64,000 nt of DNA from Aselliscus stoliczkanus (lineage: Eukaryota; Chordata; Mammalia; Chiroptera; Hipposideridae), in the NCBI GenBank assembly GCA_033961575.1, contig CM066733.1, positions 134,032,421-134,096,420 of the forward strand, in the 5' to 3' direction. The translations under genes were made by a program, and so were the position numbers. How positions within the stretch are numbered: position 1 is the stretch's first letter; each line of letters opens with the position of its first letter. The notes beneath the pieces were generated by a model. That model was given only the letters and a program-made list of their open reading frames with translations. It was not told the origin of the DNA and searched no databases. Below are positions 39,701 through 46,689 of the stretch, piece after piece.

Positions 39701-41467
39701 CACTCAGAGCCATGCAGCTCCCCTCTCATCCCTACTACCTTGTTCCTGTACCGTGCCACTTTCCTTCGGTAAGCCATCTCCTTAGCTGGTCTCTACAAAA
39801 AATACTGTCTTTCCTGAACTTTGCAGGAAGCTGAGTAAAAGTTACAGGCAGTAGGACTGCCATTCTGAAGAGTGAGGCTGGTGATACCTACAGCCACATG
39901 CTTGGATTTTGGGTTAGATGATGCTCTCCAGACATGCTGGGAATGGGCCTCAAGCTGATTCATGGGGAGGCCATGCAAATGTCCATGTATAAGAAACCAT
40001 CTCACATCTGTTCCAAAGGCAGTGGGAGAGAAAGGGGAGAAGGCAGTAAGGACGAATGGACCCCTCAAACAAAAACAGACAATCTTCTCTGCCAAAAAGA
40101 TGACTGATAAGACTTTTAAAGCAAAAAGGTCTGTTACTACCTTGGATAACACCTATCCAGAAATAAAAATTCTTTCCCTCCAGTCCTCTAGAGTTTGAGA
40201 GGTTCAGCCTGCCTGAAGAGCACCACATTGCAAGCCTCTTCTTAAATGGGGTACCTCTCATTTGTCCTTGATGAGGAGAGGGAACCTGAAAAGCTGTTAC
40301 ACCTGCGGGGCTCCCTCACATCGTAAGGTGCCCTCTCCCCTGTGGGAGTCTAATCTATTGCAGGCTCCTGCAAACATTCTGTCAACCCTGGATGTTGAAC
40401 TGCTGTCTATTTGCTATGACTTAGATATTTAAATTTCTTAGCACTTTATAGTTTGTATGTATGCATTTTCATATTAATAAAGCAATTCTTTGTTTAACAG
40501 ACAAAAACAAATGGCAAGCTTGTTTGATGAAAAGAACATCTGAGTGGGCAAATCCTGCACTAGCTGTAGCAAAGAACCCAGATTTAGACCTGGTTCTTGA
40601 CCACAAGCACATGGTATGTTTAAAACAAGATGTTTTAATGCTATGTTGAATAAAATATTGGAAATAATTTCATTTTGAAGTGAGTTTGGCTAATATGGTC
40701 AGGGCCTTCCCTTGAGGAGTTCTGATTTATGAATCAGAAAAGAACTATCCTGTTAAGTAAAAAAAAAAAGGAAACTGCAAGAGTATCTCTAAACGCTATG
40801 TTTCATGTAAGAAAGAAGGGGATATGAAAACACATAGACACTTATCTGCTCATTGGTACAAAAGAAATATAGTAAGGATCAACCAGAAACTAAGGAGCCT
40901 GGTAGGCTATGGGAGGTGGTGAAGCATAGGAACTAGGTCATAGGGATGAGGAGAGAGCAACACGTCTCTGAGTGTACCATTTTGTATAGCTCTGACTCTT
41001 AAACCATAGTAATTTTCACATATCCTTCCAATATCCCCAAATGAACAAACAAACCCAACTATCCTGTGGGGAAACCCCAACTGAACAAGTGAACCTAACC
41101 ATATTGCAAGTGGATAACATAACCACAATAAAGGAGGTGAAAAAAAAAAGGACTAGTCTAAGTAACTTTGATCAACAATATCTTGACCGGATATTGTAAA
41201 GCTAAAGACCAAAGAGCTATATATAAGCACTATAATCTAGTTAGTAAATGTGCTTCTCATGGGAGCATGGGTCAGCAATTCTGAAACCACTTTATACGAA
41301 AATTGAACACATAGGTAAATGCATTGTAGTTTGTCATTGTTTGAGAAAGAAGCTACAAATAAAGAAAGGAAGGCCAGTATGAACTCTGTGCTGTTGAATT
41401 GGAATCAGAGGTATCAGTGTAAGCTTATCATCTTTAATACATGTATATACTATACATATATAATGCA

Positions 41468-41551
<84 letters not shown>

Positions 41552-42820
41552 CAGATGTGTATGGATGACTGGATGCACATATTTATAATTCCCAGCTCTG
41601 TCCACTGAGAGCCTCGAAACAACATTCCAGCATCAATGAGCATGCCTGGCACGCAGGTCTTGGTTTCTAAATACTATTCTCTAATAGAAAGACCTAAAGC
41701 TCCTTGGAAAGGGGCAATACAGGTTAAACCTAAAATATTTTGTGGTGCTAGAAAGCAATGAGGTGCAAAAAGAACAGATCTTGTTCAAAGGACAAAGGAG
41801 CCAAATTAAAAGAGATTTAAGTGGCCAAAGCTAGTACAATTTGAGCAGCAAATGTATTCAAATAATTGTATTGAATTACAATTCAAAAATAAAGAGATGT
41901 CCCAGAAAAAAATCTTTTTCTTTATACCAGAGATACGGAAGGAAAAAAGAAAAGAAATCAGGTTAATCATTCTGGTTTACTGGATCCCAGCTGGTAGCGT
42001 TTAAACCTAAAAACAAAAACAAAACCACTTCAGTTTCCAAATGTCATGGATCAGTTATAAGTTTTATTATTATTTCCGAAAAATCAAGGAACACAAATCC
42101 GTACATGGTCGTACCGGCAAAGTAAAAAATGTGCCCAGGCGAGGGGGTATTTAAAAACGCTGCCTCTTTCTAGATCCCAGTCTTTCTGAGCAAATCCTTT
42201 CAGGGAGTTTGGTTTTGACCGCACAGACATCACCTCCACTGCAGGGAGTACCCTGTGAAAGGGCAACAGGTCCCGGCGGCCCGCCAAAGGGCGCAATCGC
42301 GACATGGCTTCTTGGCGCGGCCGTGGCGGGGGTGGCGGGAGCCTGCGACGTGCCGGCGAGAGCGTTGCGCACGATCAATGTCACGGACAGCAAGTTACGC
42401 GCTCTTGGGTACCACTTAGAGCGACCACCGTCGAACTTCCTCCGCCCCGCTGCAGCCCCCGCAAAGGAAAGTGTGAAACGCGGAGTCGTGCAACCTCGAC
42501 GCAGAACCAGGTGTGCGAGCGTGGCGGTGCGTTTCTTCCTGGGGCTCCCTGCTCAGACCTTATGCCTCCCGCTCCACCCACAGAAAAGCGAAACCCGGCG
42601 GGCAGGACGGAGGCCCGCGGCGCTGGGCTGTCGGCGGGGCCGGCTCGGCTAGGTCCCCGTCCCCCACTTGGCGGTGCCCGGGCGCGACCCACCTACCTGC
42701 GCGTCCCGAAGGCGCGGTCGCAAGTAACAGCAGCGGTGGTAGCAACAGCGACAGGGCGGGGCAGCTGGGCGCCGGGGCCCCTTTGGCCGCCGACCTCGCT
42801 AGGGGTCGAGGGCCCCACAT
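11591..42820 (-). CDS. IL20RA: Interleukin-20 receptor subunit alpha (7 coding exons, spliced)
   Basis: Single-pass cell-surface class II cytokine receptor. In this family it pairs with IL20RB to bind IL-19, IL-20 and IL-24, or with IL10RB to bind IL-26, and signals through JAK1/STAT3. Joining 42820-42697, 24898-24763, 19419-19241, 18226-18051, 17313-17169, 14459-14320 and 12385-11591 gives 1695 nt, 564 residues plus TAA, with no stop or frameshift. Human is about 553 residues from memory. Residues 1-41 are a signal peptide with a Leu-rich core at about 23-34. About 45-145 and 148-250 are the two fibronectin-III-like domains, with sequons at N54, N95, N101, N131, N194 and N212. About 263-287 is the membrane helix; the rest is the acidic tail with YTPQ at 460-463. 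All introns are GT-AG, phases 1,2,1,0,1,0, as in other class II receptor genes. Identification rests on many remembered stretches such as [16 protein letters not shown] and [15 protein letters not shown] see no evidence of inactivation. Confidence 0.97.
13460..14150 (+). repeat. L2 LINE remnant in intron 6
   Basis: Long pyrimidine-rich stretch in L2 order: CTGCCACAGTCTCTTAGCTG, AAACCCTGCAGAGATTTC, AAGGCCAAGCTCCTTAGAAT, CCTCTGCTCCTGCTGTTTCT and CTCGAGCCTCTGAAAGGGC. No protein frame survives. Confidence 0.7.
14320..14459 (-). CDS. IL20RA: IL20RA coding exon 6: stalk, transmembrane helix, juxtamembrane
   Basis: The acceptor follows a T16 tract (A run on the plus strand at 14463-14478) and reads ACAG|ATCAAAC; the donor is AATTTG|GTGAGT (phase 0). 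Encodes [11 protein letters not shown], a hydrophobic helix ([20 protein letters not shown]), and [14 protein letters not shown]. The last part is the membrane-proximal region that binds JAK in this family. Confidence 0.95.
15230..15600 (+). repeat. Old LTR remnant, MLT2/ERVL-like
   Basis: Begins GATGGTTAATTCTATGTGTC, then TTTGGTCAAATATTTTTCTA, GGTGTTTCTGTGA and GATGAGATTAGTATTTAAAT, the opening I associate with an ancient ERVL-type LTR. The 3' part is degraded. Solo LTR, no coding part. Confidence 0.5.
16730..16835 (+). repeat. Short tRNA-derived SINE in intron 5
   Basis: GGGCCGGCTGAGTGGCGCGG head, GCTTGGGAAGCC anticodon-like stem, GGTTTGGTCCC B box, ends GACACTACCCTC plus A14. A short duplication of TCTGATG is visible at both edges. 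Confidence 0.88.
17169..17313 (-). CDS. IL20RA: IL20RA coding exon 5: end of extracellular domain 2
   Basis: Acceptor TAACCTAG|TGGTCC and donor GAAAG|GTAACC (phase 1). Encodes [17 protein letters not shown] through QCVSTLK. It includes sequon NHT (N212) and the [18 protein letters not shown] segment preceding the membrane in class II receptors. Confidence 0.95.
17525..17690 (+). repeat. SINE, GCTCAAGAGTG subfamily, in intron 4
   Basis: Same GGGCCGGCCGAATGGCTCAG head, but the body reads AGCTCGCTCAAGAGTGTGAG, CTGAGCAACAGCAG, GCTGCCAACAGGTAGCAGGA, GGCTCAGCT, then an A-rich tail. This is a sister family to the GCTTGGGAAGCC type. Confidence 0.85.
18051..18226 (-). CDS. IL20RA: IL20RA coding exon 4: start of extracellular domain 2
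   Basis: Acceptor CTTTAAG|CACAAATTGG and donor AACG|GTAAGT (phase 0). Encodes [17 protein letters not shown] through NTKSKRT, the first half of fibronectin-III domain 2, with sequon NVS (N194). The exon ends KRT where the human receptor, from memory, has the sequon NRT. One N-glycosylation site therefore seems absent here. Confidence 0.95.
18565..18785. repeat. hAT-Charlie non-autonomous transposon remnant
   Basis: AGAGGCTAGCAACGTTTACC, CAGACAGTAAATATTTCAGG, GGCCATATAATCTCTGTTGC and GTTTGCTGACTTCTGATCTA match the remembered group starting CAGGGGTTGGCAAAC. Lies in intron 3. Confidence 0.65.
19000..19100 (-). repeat. Possible MIR fragment in intron 3
   Basis: GATGAGACTCTGAGATCCAG followed by GAGGTGAAGTGCCTTGGGCT resembles the central MIR core. 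Short and diverged. Confidence 0.4.
19241..19419 (-). CDS. IL20RA: IL20RA coding exon 3: rest of extracellular domain 1
   Basis: Acceptor CTCTGCAG|ATATGGG and donor GAAA|GTAAGT (phase 1). Encodes [16 protein letters not shown] through [15 protein letters not shown]. The conserved cysteines and the WAETGRF segment that ends domain 1 in this receptor are present. Sequons are at NKS (N95), NIS (N101) and NCS (N131). Confidence 0.95.
20060..20600 (+). repeat. Old purine-rich interspersed repeat, class not determined
   Basis: Text such as GAGGATACTGCAGTCGTCTA, GGTGGCCTGGACAAGGATGG and AAGGAACACAGAAGAAGAGT is a familiar mammal-wide repeat style. A related segment occurs near 30.2-30.5 kb. I cannot name the family. 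Confidence 0.4.
20970..21235. repeat. Probable hAT-type DNA transposon remnant
   Basis: GGGACTTTCAAACTTTTTTTGACTG at the left and GTGTGTTTTGAAAACTATTG at the right look like diverged inverted ends. The inside reads GTGAGCTACAGAAAGAACTG and ATTGTGACCTAGC. Family uncertain. Confidence 0.45.
21485..21715 (-). repeat. MIR SINE remnant in intron 2
   Basis: ATCTATTATGTGCCACATGG, TATAGATGAGGAAACTGAGG and CACCTGCTCAAGTTCATGTG appear in reverse MIR order. A further small MIR-like piece (CCCAAGGTCACCCAGTGAGG) lies at 21820-21850. Confidence 0.8.
22566..22675 (-). repeat. Short tRNA-derived SINE in intron 2
   Basis: Poly(T) at 22568-22583, GAGGGCAGTCACTGACCC (two bases shorter than sister copies), GGACCCGAACCAGGGCC, and head GCCACTCGGCCGGCCCC. 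Target-site duplication not clear. Confidence 0.85.
22680..24762. other. Rest of intron 2, mostly unclassified
   Basis: AT-rich with pyrimidine tracts. I see no exon-like segment, no sharp repeat boundary and no conserved open frame. Intron of IL20RA. Confidence 0.45.
24763..24898 (-). CDS. IL20RA: IL20RA coding exon 2: start of extracellular domain 1
   Basis: Acceptor CTTTTCAG|TTCCCTG and donor TTCAT|GTAAGT. Encodes [15 protein letters not shown]... to QYF plus two bases of the next codon (phase 2). It holds the first strands of fibronectin-III domain 1 and the sequon NIT (N54). It is separated from exon 1 by a 17.8 kb intron. Confidence 0.95.
24975..25455 (+). repeat. MLT1-type MaLR LTR remnant in intron 1
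   Basis: Contains CAGCCAACAGAATGTGGCAG, AGCCTTAAGAAGGACTGGAA and, near the 3' end, TTTTAAACCACTAACTTTTG then GTTTGTTATGTACCTGCAG and ATAACTGAAACA. Solo LTR of an ancient ERVL-MaLR element, with no internal coding region. Confidence 0.75.
25456..26260. other. AT-rich intron 1 sequence
   Basis: No recognised repeat or exon. Very AT-rich with A runs. Confidence 0.4.
26271..26714 (-). repeat. Long tRNA-derived SINE with TSD in intron 1
   Basis: Full-length copy of the long family. TSD TAGAATTAAA at 26261-26270 and 26715-26724. The terminal GGCCGGCCC is followed by a second partial copy (TGCCGGCCC), a small duplication at the 5' end. Confidence 0.9.
26885..26995 (-). repeat. Short tRNA-derived SINE with TSD in intron 1
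   Basis: Short head-only family. TSD CTCAGTTTTATTTT at 26871-26884 and 26996-27009. It lies only about 170 bases from a long SINE in the same orientation. Confidence 0.92.
27010..28145. other. AT-rich intron 1 sequence, no repeat recognised
   Basis: Rich in A/T tracts (for example 27900-28080). Chance short frames only. Confidence 0.4.
28150..28650 (+). repeat. MLT1-type MaLR LTR remnant in intron 1
   Basis: Starts near GACTCCATAATGGCCC, contains CATATGGCAGAAGTGACAGT, TAGAAGACGCTGTGGCTTC and CTCTCTTGGATCATGTACTC, and ends TAAGCCACTGCATTTTGACC, then TTTGTTACACAGCATTGGAT and AACTAATACA. Solo LTR. Confidence 0.75.
28651..29745. other. Intron 1 sequence, nothing recognised
   Basis: AT-rich. 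No exon, no repeat I can name. Confidence 0.4.
29750..29985 (-). repeat. MIR SINE remnant in intron 1
   Basis: CTAACATTTGTTGAATCCTT, ACACAGATGAGGGAACTGAG, GCACAGAGAAGTGAGGTGAG and CACACAGCTCATAGGTGG in reverse MIR order. Well preserved. Confidence 0.85.
30060..30480 (+). repeat. Old interspersed repeat, class not determined
   Basis: CTTGTAAGCACGGGAAATCA, GGGGGCAAGAATACAACTGG and GAGACCAGTAACGCC resemble the same purine-rich old repeat as the segment near 20.1 kb. Unnamed. Confidence 0.35.
30681..30830 (+). repeat. SINE, GCTCAAGAGTG subfamily, with TSD in intron 1
   Basis: GGGCCGGCCAAGTGGTTCAG head, GCTTGCTCAAGAGTGTGAGC, GAGCTGCCAACAAGTGGCAG, GGCTCAGCTGAAA tail. The flank AAGAAAAACAA is repeated on both sides (30670-30680 and about 30829-30839). 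Confidence 0.85.
30960..32560. other. Intron 1 sequence with chance open frames
   Basis: Contains frames of 79-99 codons (31269-31030 and 31736-31437 minus; 31950-32219 plus) without recognisable domains. No repeat family assigned. I do not support a gene here. Confidence 0.4.
32855..32930. repeat. Tandem repeat of TAACTTAATAAGTAA-type units
   Basis: Four or five imperfect copies of a unit of about 15-20 bases around AATAACTTAATAAG, followed by an A9 run. Confidence 0.65.
33595..33835 (+). repeat. MIR SINE remnant in intron 1
   Basis: Forward MIR order: TACCACTTACCAACTGTGTG, AACCTCTGTACCTCAATTTC, CTCATGTGTAAAAAG, ATAATACTACCTGCCTCATA, GATGATTAAATAGGATTC and CAGTACCTGGTACA. Confidence 0.85.
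34110..34260 (+). repeat. L2 3'-end remnant in intron 1
   Basis: ATTCATTCAACAGATAGTAC, GGGCACCGACTATGTGCTAG and AGGTCATGTTCTCACAGAGC follow the L2 tail order. Confidence 0.55.
34879..34984 (-). repeat. Short tRNA-derived SINE with TSD in intron 1
   Basis: Head-only family with a 17-base duplication CCTAACATACCTATTTT at 34862-34878 and 34985-35001, no mismatch. It carries a small change in the anticodon-like arm (GAGCCACATGGC). Confidence 0.93.
35005..36680. other. Intron 1 sequence, nothing recognised
   Basis: AT-rich unique-looking sequence. No exon or repeat that I can name. Confidence 0.4.
36691..36726. repeat. (AC)n microsatellite
   Basis: Eighteen uninterrupted AC units. It ends 34 bases before the SINE that follows. 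Confidence 0.97.
36761..36865 (+). repeat. Short tRNA-derived SINE with TSD in intron 1
   Basis: CGGTCCGGCCAAGTAGCACG head, a shortened anticodon arm (GCGCGGAGAAGCC), B box GGTTTGGTCCC, GACACTGACCTC and an A-rich tail. TSD AAAGGCCMCTTTT at 36748-36760 and 36866-36878, one mismatch. Confidence 0.9.
36880..37090 (+). repeat. L2 remnant
   Basis: GAAGCCCTGCCTAACTCCTA, AGGCCTTGTTTTCTTGGTCA and TGAATGAATGGATGAATGAA fit the L2 3' end. It was interrupted at its left by the SINE. Confidence 0.5.
37565..37680 (-). repeat. Old L1 3'-end fragment, antisense
   Basis: TTTATTGAGGTATAATTGAT followed by ATTAGCTTCAGGTGTACAAC and ATATTGCAAAATGGT is the antisense 3' UTR of an L1MA/MB-age element. Confidence 0.75.
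37820..38365 (+). pseudogene. Mariner (Tc1/mariner) transposase fossil
   Basis: The reading frame 37979-38170 gives [20 protein letters not shown], then [22 protein letters not shown] and GRHFDD. Thirty-four residues separate the Asp of HHDN from the Asp of ND, the DD34D spacing of mariner transposases. Upstream text [16 protein letters not shown] belongs to the same domain. Stops (for example TGA after HEKVR, TAA after DDIQDMKG) break it. Only the catalytic C-terminal half is seen; terminal repeats were not found. Dead transposon in IL20RA intron 1. Confidence 0.88.
38490..38975 (+). repeat. MST/MLT1-type MaLR LTR in intron 1
   Basis: AAATATGTTAAATCCTAAGC, GGGTGAGCCCTAATCCAATA, GGAAATTTGGACACAAAGAG, ACACCATGTGAAGGCAGG, GCCAACATTTTGATTTCAGA and GGTGCTTCGTTATGGCAGCC are in LTR order. 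Solo LTR without internal region. Confidence 0.85.
38990..41475. other. Intron 1 sequence, nothing recognised
   Basis: AT-rich with chance frames, the longest 119 codons on the minus strand at 40152-39793. Near 41035-41105 there is a diverged direct duplication of about 35 bases built on AACAAACCCAACTATCCTGT and AACAAGTGAACCTAACC. No exon. Confidence 0.4.
41475..41547. repeat. Compound (TA)n(GA)n microsatellite
   Basis: About 17 TA units run directly into about 19 GA units. Likely polymorphic. Confidence 0.97.
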
Positions 42821-43050
42821 GGGCTGCCGGGCTGGGGGGCGGGGGGGTCACATCTCAGCGGGCTGCTGGCAGAGTCCGACGCCCCCTCTCCAGCGGCGGG
42901 CTGCCGCGGCGCAGCCTGCCCTCTGCGCCCTGGGCTCGCAGCTACGCTGCGCGCGGCCCGCGCTCCTGGAGGCCCGGCGCCCAGGGAGGTGGTGCGAGGT
43001 CCACGCCCCACCTGCGTCCCGCCGGAGCCTGAGCGGGATGCCAGGGCGAG
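42210..43050. promoter_or_regulatory. CpG island and promoter region of IL20RA
   Basis: An abrupt GC-rich, CpG-dense block in an otherwise AT-rich region. It covers coding exon 1, the start of intron 1 and about 230 bases upstream of the ATG. It contains many GC boxes such as GGGGCGGGG-like runs and no clear TATA box. Long open frames on both strands here follow from GC richness rather than coding. The transcription start cannot be fixed by eye. Confidence 0.8.
42697..42820 (-). CDS. IL20RA: IL20RA coding exon 1: start codon and signal peptide
   Basis: Encodes residues 1-41 plus the first base of codon 42 (phase 1). ATG is at 42820-42818. The frame gives a basic N-terminus, then the hydrophobic run [14 protein letters not shown], then small residues and GRA before the junction, which is signal-peptide architecture. 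The donor reads GCAG|GTAGGT. The leader is about 12 residues longer than the human one as I remember it. No in-frame upstream ATG was chosen because this one opens directly into the leader. Confidence 0.9.
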
Positions 43051-43319
43051 GGGAGGATCCCGTGATTGCTAATTCTCAGCCACTCATTGTTTCAGCTCTG
43101 AGAGTCTGTGCGAGTTTCCACGGCCTCAGCCAAAGAGATCACTACTGCGGGTGAAAGCTCACGCCAGGAAAGAGAGTGAGGCGAGCACATTGAAAAGTGA
43201 TTCTGGGATTCAGGCCTGGATGTCACATCTCTAAAGCTTTGGAAATGTCAGAGTTCGGTGCTGGAAGAAGAATGAAATGGATATTTCTCAACATACTGTC
43301 ATGCACTCCTCCATACATA

Positions 43320-43450
43320 GTATTTGATTTCATTTAATCCTCACCGTCTGTGATTCCGTATTGTCCCATATTTTACTGATGAGGAAAGGGAAACTAAGAA
43401 AGCCTCAAGTGTCAGCCTAAATGAAGTTTCCCAAGCCTGTGAGCAGTGGC
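43320..43450 (-). repeat. MIR-like fragment
   Basis: TTTCATTTAATCCTCACCGT and TTTTACTGATGAGGAAAGGG in reverse MIR order, truncated. Confidence 0.5.
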
Positions 43451-43756
43451 GGGGAAACTTACAGGCCTGATTCAAGGCCCTGTGCCCCTCATAATGGTTG
43501 GGCAGGGGTTGAAATTAAGAAATGGGTTGAAATAGTATAAAGAAAATCTGAGAGCCAGTCTCAGCTCTAGTCCTTGACAGGGTGTTATAAAAATTGGGTA
43601 CAGTCTGTAAATATAATAAACAATTTACTTCAAATGTGTTCCCTCTCTTTCCTTTAGAAATACCTGTTTTCAAATGTACAAATGAAGAAAAACGACCAAA
43701 ATTAGATCAACTACCTTTATCTTAGAAAAAAGAACCTTCAATAATTGAAAAAAAAA

Positions 43757-43758
<2 letters not shown>

Positions 43759-43795
<37 letters not shown>
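43759..43795. repeat. (TG)n microsatellite
   Basis: About 18 uninterrupted TG units after an A9-T3 run. Confidence 0.97.
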
Positions 43796-43800
<5 letters not shown>

Positions 43801-43819
43801 GATGGTCAGGATTGTGAGT

Positions 43820-44430
43820 CCCCTAAATATGCTCCGTCCTTCTTCCCAGAAAGGCTAGGAAACACAGGATGAATCCAGGTCAGGCTGTCCCTTTGGCTGG
43901 GACTTGGCTTTGTGATGTAGAGAACTTAGGGCTCTGCAAACCACAGTTTGTCAGCCTGGTCCTTTAGTTCCATCAATAGGGGGCGCTGGAGGACTACTGA
44001 AAGCTGGAGGAGGAGCTAAGGGACTTACAGCTTCCTATTTATGGTTCTTGCCAGCAATACCCTACAGTGGCTCTGCCCTGGCTTCAGCAGCTGGTTTTTG
44101 TTCTAGTTTCCTGCTTCTTCCCATACTCCCAGCCTCAGCCTCATTGCACTGCCTCAGAGATACCAACAATGAGTTGGTCATGCCCCTTTCTCAGAGGTCT
44201 GAGTTCTTTTCCTGGCTTCCTCTTTCAGGAATGTAACCCCCACATTTCCCCTTTGTTCCTTCAGCCCCAAGGTTGGTAGTTGCTTGCTGTAGTTACTCTG
44301 TCTCCACCTCACAATCTCCTTTTTATTTTCTTAGTTCTCCAACTTCTGTTTAACCAATTCCTCATAGCAAATTCTTTCTTGTAAAATAACTGTTATGGTT
44401 TCTGTTTTCCTGGCTGGCCTCTAACTGATT
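43820..44430. repeat. Possible old LTR-like repeat
   Basis: The end GTTATGGTTTCTGTTTTCCT followed by GGCTGGCCTCTAACTGATTC resembles 3' ends of ancient LTRs, and the stretch AGGGGGCGCTGGAGGACT recalls repeat-borne text. No family can be named. Confidence 0.3.
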
Positions 44431-45480
44431 CAGCAAGAGTTTAAGGAAGGACTGAACATTTTAAGAAGGACTCTATCTTAATCGGTAAGTACATCATCAG
44501 TTGTCTTGAGTTGCTGTTCTTACTAACTGTAAATTATATTAGTTTAGCTCCATCATTATCATCTTAAGTCTAGTGGGTTAAATATGATGTATATTTGCCA
44601 CAGAAGTATTTTGGGCTAATCATTTCTTGGTATCTAAGCTTTTGGCTTGTATGCATTTCTAGTCAAGCATGAATTGTTTATGGTCCTAAGAGGGCTAAAG
44701 CAGACTTATACACAGCCCTCCCTCCCTTATCCCCTCACTCTTCTTAACTGGAGCAGTAACAGTTCATTGTTTCCTCCCCCTAAGAAGTGGAAATGGGTAG
44801 GGGTCTTGGGCTTGAAGTCCTTTGCCCCTCGTAAGTGGGCTACCCCTTGTTTGTGAGCCAAACAGCCTAATGTATGCCCTCCTTTTCCCTCTCCTTCCTC
44901 CCCAGGATCCCCTTTGCACTTGTCAGACAGCGAGTCAGAATTTCACTGTTAAACTCTCCACTCTGTCTTCAGTATGTTGTGTTTGTTGTAGGATGAATGT
45001 GACCTCAGGAATTTGTACGTGTTCCGTTGATGTTCCCTGGGCATTCAGTTAAAGAATGCAGTCTTGACTTTTGTTATTACCTGTGACCCAAAGCTCACCT
45101 CACAAAGGGAGTTTCCTTTGTACCTTTAAATTCTTACCCACCCCTGTGAACTTCAGGACAACCAGTCTGAGTCCCTCCCTGTGTAAACCTTCCCAGTCAA
45201 ATCCTAGTGTATCCTTCAGGAAATTTTTGAAATGACTCAACACATTCAAATGGATATTTTCTTCTACTTATAAAGATGACAGCCCTTGCCATGATTTACC
45301 ACACTGAGATCCTAATTTTTGGAGCCTGATGTATGGATTTCTGGGCTTTCTGGTCAGAAAGGCCATAAACCAATACCTCCCACCCTCAACAGGAGCTCTA
45401 ACACCACGCACAAAAAAGTACAGACTTTTCCTATTCCATTTTAACTCTAGTTTTCAGGAATAATGCTAATAATAATTCTT
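44431..45480. other. Intergenic sequence, nothing recognised
   Basis: Pyrimidine-rich. No exon or repeat that I can name. Confidence 0.4.
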
Positions 45481-45490
45481 CCCCTCTTTT

Positions 45491-45516
45491 ATCATCATCA
45501 TCATCATCATCATCAC
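45491..45516. repeat. (ATC)n microsatellite
   Basis: Eight to nine uninterrupted ATC units. Confidence 0.95.
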
Positions 45517-45519
45517 CTG

Positions 45520-45745
45520 AAGTTACTGAATTCTCACTCTTAACCAGATATTATGCTAAGAATTTTACATGTACACCTCCTTAAATCCTTGCAACAATTC
45601 TGTGAGTAAGTCACGTTACCCTGAGTTACAAAATCAGGAAACATGCTTGGACAGGTCATTACTTAATAAGCAACAGAACTGGGATCTGAATCCTGGTTAA
45701 CCTCATTCCAAAGTCTGTGTTTTTCATAACTTCCTAATATGCCTC
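45520..45745 (-). repeat. MIR SINE remnant
   Basis: TGAATTCTCACTCTTAACCA, TTAAATCCTTGCAACAATTC and GGGATCTGAATCCTGG in reverse MIR order. Confidence 0.75.
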
Positions 45746-46136
45746 TTGCACTTATGAAAACAAAGCAAATACATTTGAGTGGCAAACTAAAATGATACAC
45801 ATATTAAGATGTATGCTTATTGATTTATGAAAAAATGCAGCATTGGTGTGATTTCCATATCATAAACTCGATTGTGAATAGGAACACATACCCATTCCTG
45901 GACATTCAAGTAGGGTCAAGGGCAGGTTCAGTATGTAATAAGGTGACTGCTCCAGAGTAAACCTGAAGATTGGGGACAGGTGTTAGAGAGAAAGAGTTAG
46001 CAAGATCAAGTTCTCTGAAAAGAGTTGGGGATGGGGACAAATTTGAGAAAGGGAGAGAGTCCTGAGGAGATAATAACCATCGAGTACTGAGATTTCTAAA
46101 GTCCTTGTAGTCTACTCTTCCATACTCTGTGAATTT

Positions 46137-46238
46137 TTTTTTTTGAGGGCAGTGTCACTGGCCTTTCTCTGTGGACCAGAACGGGGGCCACTGGCTTCCC
46201 AAGCCAGCGCTTAACCACCACGCCACTTGGCCAGTCCT
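46137..46238 (-). repeat. Short tRNA-derived SINE with TSD
   Basis: Head-only family, somewhat diverged (CTTTCTCTGTGGACCAGAAC). TSD CTCTGTGAATWTT at 46124-46136 and 46239-46251. Confidence 0.9.
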
Positions 46239-46344
46239 CTCTGTGAATATTTGAGGCTACTAGCAATTTTTATGTTATGCTGTCTGCTTAAATCCAAATA
46301 ACATCTAATATTTTAAATCCTATGGAATCTAATCTCATCAGATC

Positions 46345-46689
46345 TTCCTCAACTTTTTCAATTTTTTTGAGAAGTCATTCATGCATTATAAAAAGTTTTG
46401 TAATTATGAAGTACAATACACATAAAGAAAAATGCACAAAATTAGATGTTATAGCTCAATGAGTTATCACAAAGTGAAAAGTGTTGATAAGCATCACCCA
46501 AGTCAAGAAATAGAACAACACTGACCCTACAGAAACACTTCCCCTACCCCTTCATTTCTCTACCAAATCAATGTGTATTCCATTGTATCAGGCTTCACAC
46601 ACTCAATAGTATGTTATGAAAGGCATCCATGTTGTTACCTACAGTCATAGTGCAATGCTGTGAAGTTAGTCATTGTATGCAATTGATTT
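46345..46689 (-). repeat. Old L1M fragment, antisense, left part
   Basis: TAGAACAACACTGACCCTAC, CATTTCTCTACCAAATC, GGCATCCATGTTGTTACCTA and CAATGCTGTGAAG are old L1 3' text in antisense. It continues at 49829 beyond the younger L1 that split it. Confidence 0.75.

Noticed and set aside
42304..43154. Long open frames of up to 242 codons on the plus strand
   Set aside because: Caused by GC richness of the CpG island and rich in Arg/Gly/Pro. They run antisense to IL20RA exon 1.
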